Below, one piece after another: positions 57,638-64,000 of a DNA stretch of 64,000 bases. Location of the stretch: NCBI GenBank assembly GCA_030271035.1, contig JAMBUN010000310.1, positions 106,487 to 170,486 of the forward strand, given 5' to 3'. Below the pieces are notes generated by a model that did no database searches, had not been told where the DNA came from, and saw nothing but the letters and a program-made list of their open reading frames with translations. This DNA is from Microascus cirrosus (lineage: Eukaryota > Ascomycota > Sordariomycetes > Microascales > Microascaceae). Each line of letters begins with the position of its first letter. Position 1 is the stretch's first letter. A program made the position numbers and the translations under genes.

Positions 57638-59084
57638 ACTCATCATCATCGCCAATCGCGTAGCCCTGCTAACCTAGTTGTACAGGGAGATCGGATAGCA
57701 AATAGGAATTTGTATCTTGAACCCCGCTATACCCAGTGATTAGTTTTACGGGGCCATGGGGATAATACGGATGACCTAGTTTGAGACGCGATGTGGCTGT
57801 CGAGGGCGACCATGCTTTCTATTTTTCTTAGTTGTTATCACTACGACTGAACTCACTCAATACACGCCCATGTCCCTGGATTAGCCGCCATCAGGACGGG
57901 TTCGTACTTGCACGGCAATTGGGTTTTCAGACCTGTACCGGGTGGGAGCTGTCCTGTCTCTTGGAAAACTGTCCTCGTGAAGCTTAAATAGGCCACTGAA
58001 GTAAGAACCGGTTGTCTCTGGGGGTGACGGCTCCCGCTCTTCCGGATGATCTGATGTAGGGATCTGTCATAAACGCGCGCCGCGGAACCGAAAACCTGGC
58101 GTGCCGTTGGGAAGTGGGCCGGTCCCAATTACGGGGCATAGAAGCTCCTAAGCCGGACGGTCTGGCTTCCGGGTGACCTGATCGGCCGGGGCCCAATAGA
58201 TGCGCGCCCGGGTGCGCCATTAGGTAAGCGTCACAACTTGGCAAAGCGTTTGCTTGAGCCCGCGGTTCTGAGAGGTCCCTTGGTGCCTTGGCCACCAGCA
58301 TGAGATAGCCTTGAATACAAATAGCTCACGCAGAACACATTAGAATAGAACGCTCTATCTAGATATTCAAATACAAGCCCTCCTGTTCTTTAAGATCCCT
58401 CTCAGCTGCTCTCCAGCAACTCTGATTACCTTAGCGAGCTAAGAGGACTGTATCATTATAGGATCAAAAAGGGTTGAAAAATCAGGTTAAAGGGGGGCCA
58501 TGTTTTTTGGTGGTTGGAATTTTGGGGTGGCGGTTGAGGGGTGAGGGACGTTATGTGCTGCCATTAGTGCAGTTGTGTTGTAGACACTGATTTAGTGGTG
58601 AACGTGGGTGGATGCGACGAAGTTATAAACGGCATGGTGTGAGTTTACATGTTGAAGTGCTTCGCTTAAGGTTTAAGAGCGGCGCTGCAACGAAGGTTAA
58701 ATTGAACTTTGAACGTCTTTACCGTGTAGACCGCCGTTGAATTTGACCAGCTATCATCATTTTCACACCAATAAACATCAGAAAGGCCTTAACTAGCGAC
58801 GCACTGTTGAGACAATCCAGCCCGGCGTCTTTGGCGTCTTCAGGCACTCTCTTAACACCAGGTGAGACAACTCTACTAAGTGGGGGAGAGAATGTTGAGA
58901 AGTTGCAGGTGGAGTCTTAAGTACGTCGTCTAGAAGCGACAGAATGAAGCTTTCGTAAGTCTTTATGGCAAATCTGGATTATAGGATTTTGATAATCCCC
59001 AAGTTTATCCTATAACATAGTTATCCAAGCCACACTTAAAATACGCGATAATCAACTGCTTTAGGGCATGGTTTTGTCTCTCTC
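57638..59084. other. Intergenic region
   Basis: 1.4 kb. GC-rich block near 58.1-58.25 kb, then AT-rich sequence from about 58.3 kb (word 'tctagatattcaaatac') reminiscent of decayed LTR sequence. No gene can be supported. Confidence 0.4.
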
Positions 59085-59563
59085 TCATCGATTTCCCAAC
59101 AGACTGGCATACTTCTGAGTAAATTCCCGCTGTTTCTCCACTTCCAACTTCTCGGCGTCAGTGGCTGGTCTCGGTGAGAAAGATGGACAACCCTCATCCA
59201 TAAAGCCATTCAGCATGTGGCTGGGGGAACCTTTTTGGACATCGGCACTCATGAGAACCTCCTTACGAGTTTCCGCGTGGATGCCTGGGACGTTGTCCAC
59301 GCCGAAGAGAACGCGAAAATTCTCGGGCGTATCCTTGCCAGTCACAACAAGGCGTCGAATCGGATACCTGGAAAGTCGGTAAGGGTTAGCTCCGGTGGCA
59401 ACTGCATGACAATATTCGGCCCTTACTTGAGTCCGGACTTGAATCCGTGCATTTCGCCAGTCGGGAGGTCTAAACCGAGGGCGCTCGCCAGCTCCCTAGC
59501 CTCCGAGCTCTTGTGGGCTTCATTGACCCAGAATTGGAAGGCTCGCTCGAGTTCATCAGGCAT
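59085..59563 (-). CDS. Hypothetical protein, about 138 residues
   Basis: Two exons joined at about 59.36-59.43 kb. The ATG at 59563 gives MPDELERAFQFWVNEAHKSS, then 'GLDLPTGEMHGFKSGLK'. After the intron come 'YPIRRLVVTGKDTPENFRVL', 'GVDNVPGIHAETRKEVLMSA', and a C-terminal helix 'DAEKLEVEKQREFTQKYASL'. No signal peptide, membrane segment or known domain was recognised. The composition and clean splice sites (GTAAGG donor, CCAG acceptor) argue for a real gene. No functional clue from neighbours. Confidence 0.55.
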
Positions 59564-59883
59564 GCTTAAGCAGGGCGTCAATTCTCCAGTACACGCGCTG
59601 CGATCAGTGCCCGGTCTGCTCGGCATCTGGGATATACACTTACTTGCCGCGGAAGGAAAAAATGACTCGAATTGCTGATGAAATATGACAATGATGCGGG
59701 TAAGTTAGAGGATTCACTTTCGGACCAGTCCCGCTTTCGGAATACCAAAATGCGGCGTACGGGACAACGTGGGGAACCACATGCCACTTCACGTGATCAT
59801 ATGGCTATCCAGCCTGTTGGCAGCTGAGATCAGCTGCCTCTCACATGCGACCCTCCGCTCCACACACATAGATAGCCCAGCCG

Positions 59884-59905
59884 CCCGAGCCCCTGAGGGC
59901 TCGGG
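59884..59905. repeat. Perfect hairpin CCCGAGCCC-CTGA-GGGCTCGGG
   Basis: 9-bp GC-rich arms with a 4-nt loop. Too GC-rich and symmetric to be typical background. Role unknown. Confidence 0.7.
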
Positions 59906-60152
59906 TCGGCTCTTGAGATAACACAACATATTCGTTCCACCAACACATTCTGCCACCTCTGGGTCTGTTAGCTCTGGTAGTGGAAGACAGGAGAAGCAAA
60001 CCGTAAGAGCGGTTTGCCCAAATGTCATGAGCATAAACGCTGTTGGCTAGCTATTTCAGGGGCATAGAGCTCAAGTGGCCACAGAGGAGAGAGCGCACAG
60101 TTGTGATAACCTTGGCGGTGCATGCCGCGGGGTCATGTAGTTGGGTATGCAT

Positions 60153-60176
60153 GCATTGGCGCTTGGGCGCCAATGC
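60153..60176. repeat. Perfect hairpin GCATTGGCGC-TTGG-GCGCCAATGC
   Basis: 10-bp arms with a 4-nt loop, 250 bp from the previous hairpin and near repeat remains. Could be an element end or a recombination site. Unproven. Confidence 0.7.
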
Positions 60177-60685
60177 GGGGCATGACAATCGTGGTTGAAG
60201 TTTAAGAAGTGTGGCAGCGCAGGTTGAGAGACGGAAGAAGGAGGTTAGCGATTAGTGAATCAAAACCGGCACACCCTAACTTGCGCCTGCCGTTAGCTTC
60301 ACTGCGAGGTCACATCGACCCTAGACGGGCCATACTGCACTCCTTCACTCTACATTAGTGGCATCAACCTTGTCGTTTACTGGCACCCGACAGGGCGTGA
60401 CTTGCTTTATCAAGCTAAGGATATAGACGTTAATCCCTAGAGTGCCGTCTATCGATAGAGCTACGGAGAAGCGACTATCGGCATAGAAGAAGGTATTGGG
60501 AATATAGAGATCTTATTCCTCTCGTGTAAGATACGTATAAATACGTGTAGGGGTCAGCTTAATAGCGATAATAAAGCTATAGAAGCCGTCTTCCTTAAAA
60601 GATATTAATATCAGCCTAGATCTTAAACGTATTAGGAGCGTTTTCTCGGGACGGATCGTCTATAACGGCATCTATAAAATCCCGT

Positions 60686-61085
60686 AAGTAGTGAGCGCGG
60701 TGTAGCCAGACCGCGCGATTAGTTCGTCCTCATAGCCCCATGTATAAGTCGAACACATACAACGTGGATGGCACTGCGCCTACTGAGCCCGCGATATCTT
60801 GACAAGGGTGAGCCCAGAGCCTCTGAAATCGCGGTGGTTCTCTGCTTAAACTCAAAGCAGTCTGAGAGAACCAGCTCAACGCGGCAGCCGATCTGAATCG
60901 GGTGGTCCAATGTCTAGCTTCAGGATCGTTCAGTCAAGGTCAGCCCACACGGGCGGCTGGTCAAATCATTCAGCCATATCACACACAATGGCCCCTCGAA
61001 CCTCACATTCCGTGGGTTCCCTGATCAGGGGAAAAACAACCTTGTTCCTGAGAAGCCTGAGTATCGGGGCTCCCCACAGCTAAAT
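60686..61085. mobile_element. Truncated second copy of the TIR element
   Basis: Starts 'gtgagcgcggtgtagccaga' and aligns with 53034 onwards. After the position where copy 1 carries the insertion, it continues parallel to 53527-53720 ('ggttccctgatcagggg', 'gctccccacagctaaatac'). Most differences are C in this copy versus T in copy 1. The right TIR is missing, so this is a 5' fragment. Confidence 0.65.
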
Positions 61086-61429
61086 ACCTTTGGCACGGAA
61101 TCGGCTCCGAGAACTAAGCACGCCGAACTCGGGGTTCTGACAAAATACTTTTTTAGTTTGGGTGACTAGCTTCAGCTTTTTTATGCCCTTGATGGCCGGC
61201 CATCCGCGAAGAGCCGAACAGACGAGTGGAGATATGCGGCCATGGTATGGAGAGACGCATGGTGAGGTATCCAACACAGTCTCTTCGTCAGACAGGCTTC
61301 AATACGGTGGAGGTGGAAAGCTTGTGTCTATATAAATAGGAATTCATAGCGTCCTTACTTGCTCTCGTAGTATAGCAGGTCATGATTCAGCATTTATCCC
61401 AAGTCGTCTCGGAGGAGAAGACATCAAAG
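61086..61429. other. Upstream flank of the aldehyde dehydrogenase pseudogene
   Basis: 340 bp with a TATATAAATAGG-like box near 61330, about 100 nt before the ATG. It starts right at the end of the truncated transposon copy. Confidence 0.4.
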
Positions 61430-63115
61430 ATGGCATCTCGCAGTCTTCCGTTCCAGGTGAGTCCTGTAGTTCCCCTTCTTGGGCCTTGACCCCTGAGACT
61501 GACTAGCCTTCCAGCTCAATGACCCGTCCCTCTTCCACGAAGCATCCCTTCTGAACGGACAATGGGTGAAGGCCAAATCTGGAAAGTCCTTTGACGTCGA
61601 GGGTAGGCAAAAGATATCGCAGCTATAGGAAGATGTCGCTGACGTTCCCACGATCTCAGATCCCGGAACTAGTAGTGTTTGGCCTGTGAGCCCGGCCAAC
61701 GACGTGGAGGATGTCGACCAGGATGTCGAGTCATCTCAGGTCGCCTTCGAGAGCTACCGATACACCAATCCCCGGGAGCGTGATAAGTTCTTGCTCAAGT
61801 GGCATGAGCTTATAACCCACTCGCGACAGGATATCGCCAAGATCGTCGTCTACGGAACTGGGAAACCTATGATAGGAGGCTTTTGGCGAAGTCGACTATG
61901 CCCTCGGATTCGCCTGGTGGGTTGCCGGGGAGGCTGACCGCGTTCGTGGTTCTATCGCCCAGCCCTCTGTCTTTTCCCGCCGGTCCTTTGTCATTAAACA
62001 ACCGATTGGTGTTAGCGTTGCACTGGTCCCGTGGAATTTCCCTGTGGCTATGATCATCTGCAAGGTTGCCGCTGCGCTAGCCGCAGGGTGTACCATGATC
62101 GTCAAGCCCTCACCCGAGACCCCCTTTAGCGTCATGGCCCTGGAAGACCTAGCTCTCCGAGCCGGGCTAGCACCTGCTGGCGTCCTAAATGTTATATCTA
62201 CCGACAACGCTGACACCCCTGCTGTCAGTGAACGCCTCTGCAAGCTTGCGTTAGTGAGAAAGGTGACATTCACTGGCAGTACGAGAGTTGGTAGCATAGT
62301 TGCGAAGCATTGCAGCTATGGCCTTAAGAAAGTCACTATGGAACTCGGCGGGAACTACCCCTTCCTTATCTTTGACGATTGCGACCTGGAGCAGGCCATA
62401 TCTGCACTAATGATCCTCAAATGGCGGACAGCCGGCCAGGCTTGTACGCACGCCAACCGCGTCTACGTCCAGGCAGGTATGTACGGCGAGTTCCTCCGTC
62501 TGATAATGAATGCCACTCGAAAACTTAAGGTCGGGCATGGAGCCGAGGCTGGAACAACAATGGGCTCTCTGACCACGAAGCACGGCGTCGAGAAGCTGAA
62601 GTCTCACGTCGAGGAGGCTCCGAGCAAGGGTGGGAGAATCATGTGCGGTGGGAAACAGCCTGAGGGCCTGACGGGCTATTTCTTCGAGCCGACGATCATC
62701 GCGGATATGCGTCGCGACATGCTCACGACGCGGGAGGAGGTCTTTGGCCCCTTGGTGGGCGTGTGCAAGATCCAGACGGAGGAGGACGCTGTCAAATGGC
62801 CAACGACACGTCGATGGGTTTGGCCTCCTATTTCCTCACCCGAGATGTGAGTAGGATGTGGAGGTTACTGGAGAGTCTCGAGGCGGGGATGGTTGGCATG
62901 AACGCTGGTAAGTAATCCCCGAACACTGCCCCGAGCGTAGCATGGTCCAGCCACTTACACCAAGCTCACTAGGCAACTCTTCCTGCGCGGAGTCACCCTT
63001 TGGCGGCCTCAAGGAGTCTGGGTATGGGAAGGAGGCGGGAATGGGCGTTGCGATTGAGGAGTACTTGGTTTCTAAGACGGGAACGCTGACTGTGGACGGG
63101 ACCCCGCTTCCGTGA
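61430..63115 (+). pseudogene. Succinate-semialdehyde-dehydrogenase-like gene with two frameshifts
   Basis: Aldehyde dehydrogenase of the SSADH type, which oxidises succinate semialdehyde to succinate in the GABA shunt. Start MASRSLPFQ, then an intron and 'LNDPSLFHEASLLNGQWVKA'. A second intron (after 'SFDVE') removes an apparent TAG. Conserved parts: 'ALVPWNFPVAMIICKVAAAL', 'VTFTGSTRVGSIVAKHC', 'TMELGGN' (catalytic Glu), 'AGQACTHANRVYVQ' (catalytic Cys) and 'ESPFGGLKESGYGKEAG'. The frame breaks between 'VVYGTGKPM' and 'GEVDYALGFAWW' (about 61.88 kb, one extra base) and between 'EEDAVK' and 'MANDTSMGLASYF' (about 62.80 kb, one base missing). The active site survives, so either a young pseudogene or two sequence errors. 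Confidence 0.8.
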
Positions 63116-64000
63116 ACTCGCTATTTTAGTGGTTGCTATCGCCTCAGATATTGATTCAATATACAACTGATGGTTAAAATTAGAAACATTTGAATTATTT
63201 CATGACGAAATGAAGTGTTGATTCCAACTTATTCGGGAATAAGTCGTCTTAGAAACTAGGCGCACGATATCGCGCACCGGAGACGCCGCTTCCGGCATTG
63301 GGCCCTGCATTGTATTGGAGTCGGTGTCGACTAGAGAGATTCCAGCCGCGTACATCCTAACTACTCCAACCGGCCACAGTCTCATTCCCTCCACCCGTTC
63401 CACAACAGGGGATGACCCGTACGATACTGGACAAGTAACACCTACAGTTGGTTGCCTCAAGGTCGCTTTCAGCGGCTTGACAACAGCTATGGTTGAGGGT
63501 AGGGGGTGCGACCTTGGTTCTGTGGTTGCCTAATACAGGTCTTCTAGAAGTAGGTGCTCTGGGACTCCTCCACTTAACACACAGGAAATAGTTATTATCT
63601 TAACACAGCTGGCCTAGTAAAGTCTGGTACTTCGGTATTATCACTGCGCGAGTGTATTGTCCTGCCCCTCACGTTGACACGTCAACCTTGTTGCAGTCTC
63701 TTGGGGAAGCGCACAATGAGTTTTCACTGAGCAACTCTGCCGCTATCTCCCACCCTCATCGTAAGTGTCGGCCTTGTGAATGGTCCGGAACGTCTTCGTC
63801 GACAATGGTCGACTAGCATGGTATGCTGTGAAGACGAAAATGTGACTTTTGCTCTTGACGGCGAGCTTGGAGTAATATGGGGAGATTGTCGGAGTATGGA
63901 TAGGTGGGGACTCGTCTCCATTATATCTTCGTCAGCCATAGAAGTCTGGTCTTCAATACGTTGGCTGCGGTCAGTTCCCCCCCCCCCCCCCACCCCCCCT
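63116..64000. other. Intergenic region to the window edge, ending in poly-C
   Basis: 0.9 kb with no supported gene. The last bases are a run of 15 C, one A, seven C and T (63977-64000). No telomeric TTAGGG repeats are present. Confidence 0.5.

Larger units (their letters stand above)
59564..60685. other. Repeat-associated intergenic region with two hairpins
   Basis: 1.1 kb. Perfect hairpins lie at 59884-59905 (9-bp arms) and 60153-60176 (10-bp arms). From about 60.42 kb the sequence is TA-rich with many stops, like RIP-mutated transposon DNA. No gene was seen. Confidence 0.45.

Noticed and set aside
61609..61672. Premature TAG in the SSADH-like gene
   Set aside because: It falls in a GTAGGC...TCAG intron whose removal joins 'SFDVE' to 'DPGTSSVW' as in the family, so it is not a lesion.
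63116..64000. Telomere at the right end
   Set aside because: No TTAGGG/CCCTAA repeats, only a poly-C tract.
1..64000. tRNA, 5S rRNA or CRISPR features
   Set aside because: A scan for GGTTCGAATC-type B boxes and for regularly spaced direct repeats found nothing convincing.

Overview
The window is nuclear DNA of a filamentous ascomycete (Pezizomycotina). The genes carry many short GT-AG introns (about 45-75 nt) with CTAAC/CTGAC-like branch points. The gene families are typical of this group: Zn2Cys6 regulators, a HET-domain protein, NRPS-like A-T-R reductases, secreted GMC oxidoreductases and esterases. Transposon remains look RIP-mutated (C to T). The species cannot be named from the sequence. 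No tRNA, rRNA or CRISPR array was found.

Region 1 (1-25.3 kb) looks like a secondary-metabolism cluster with no polyketide synthase and no true multimodular NRPS. In order it holds the edge of an MDR reductase (-), a zinc alcohol dehydrogenase (-), a DHA2-type MFS exporter (+), a secreted GMC oxidoreductase (+), a first NRPS-like adenylation-thiolation-reductase (A-T-R) enzyme (-), an aldo-keto reductase (-), a catechol-type O-methyltransferase (-), a second A-T-R enzyme (+) and a secreted type-B carboxylesterase (-). The likely chemistry, by inference, is this: carboxylic acids are activated and reduced to aldehydes by two A-T-R enzymes, aldehyde and alcohol are interconverted by ADH, AKR and GMC enzymes, a catechol is O-methylated, and the product is exported.

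Region 2 (27.8-40 kb) holds a secreted TAP-type peptidase (+), a Zn2Cys6 regulator (-), a small secreted ABM-domain protein (-) divergent from an aquaporin (+), a single-exon FAD-linked oxidase (-) and a GliT-like thioredoxin-reductase-fold enzyme with a CxxC (-). It could be a second tailoring module without a backbone enzyme. A 23-bp palindrome with CCG-N9-CGG geometry lies upstream of the FAD oxidase.

Region 3 (41-52.2 kb) holds a decayed beta-lactamase-like pseudogene, a second Zn2Cys6 regulator, an intact beta-lactamase-fold hydrolase, an ankyrin-repeat protein and a HET-domain protein.

Region 4 (52.2-64 kb) is repeat-rich. A terminal-inverted-repeat element at about 53.0-53.9 kb has been interrupted by one copy of another repeat whose inverted partner lies just outside. 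A second, truncated and less mutated copy of the TIR element lies at 60.7-61.1 kb. Between and around these are an ERG24-like sterol C-14 reductase whose start codon is not evident, two small uncharacterised genes, and a succinate-semialdehyde-dehydrogenase-like gene broken by two frameshifts. The window ends in a poly-C tract.
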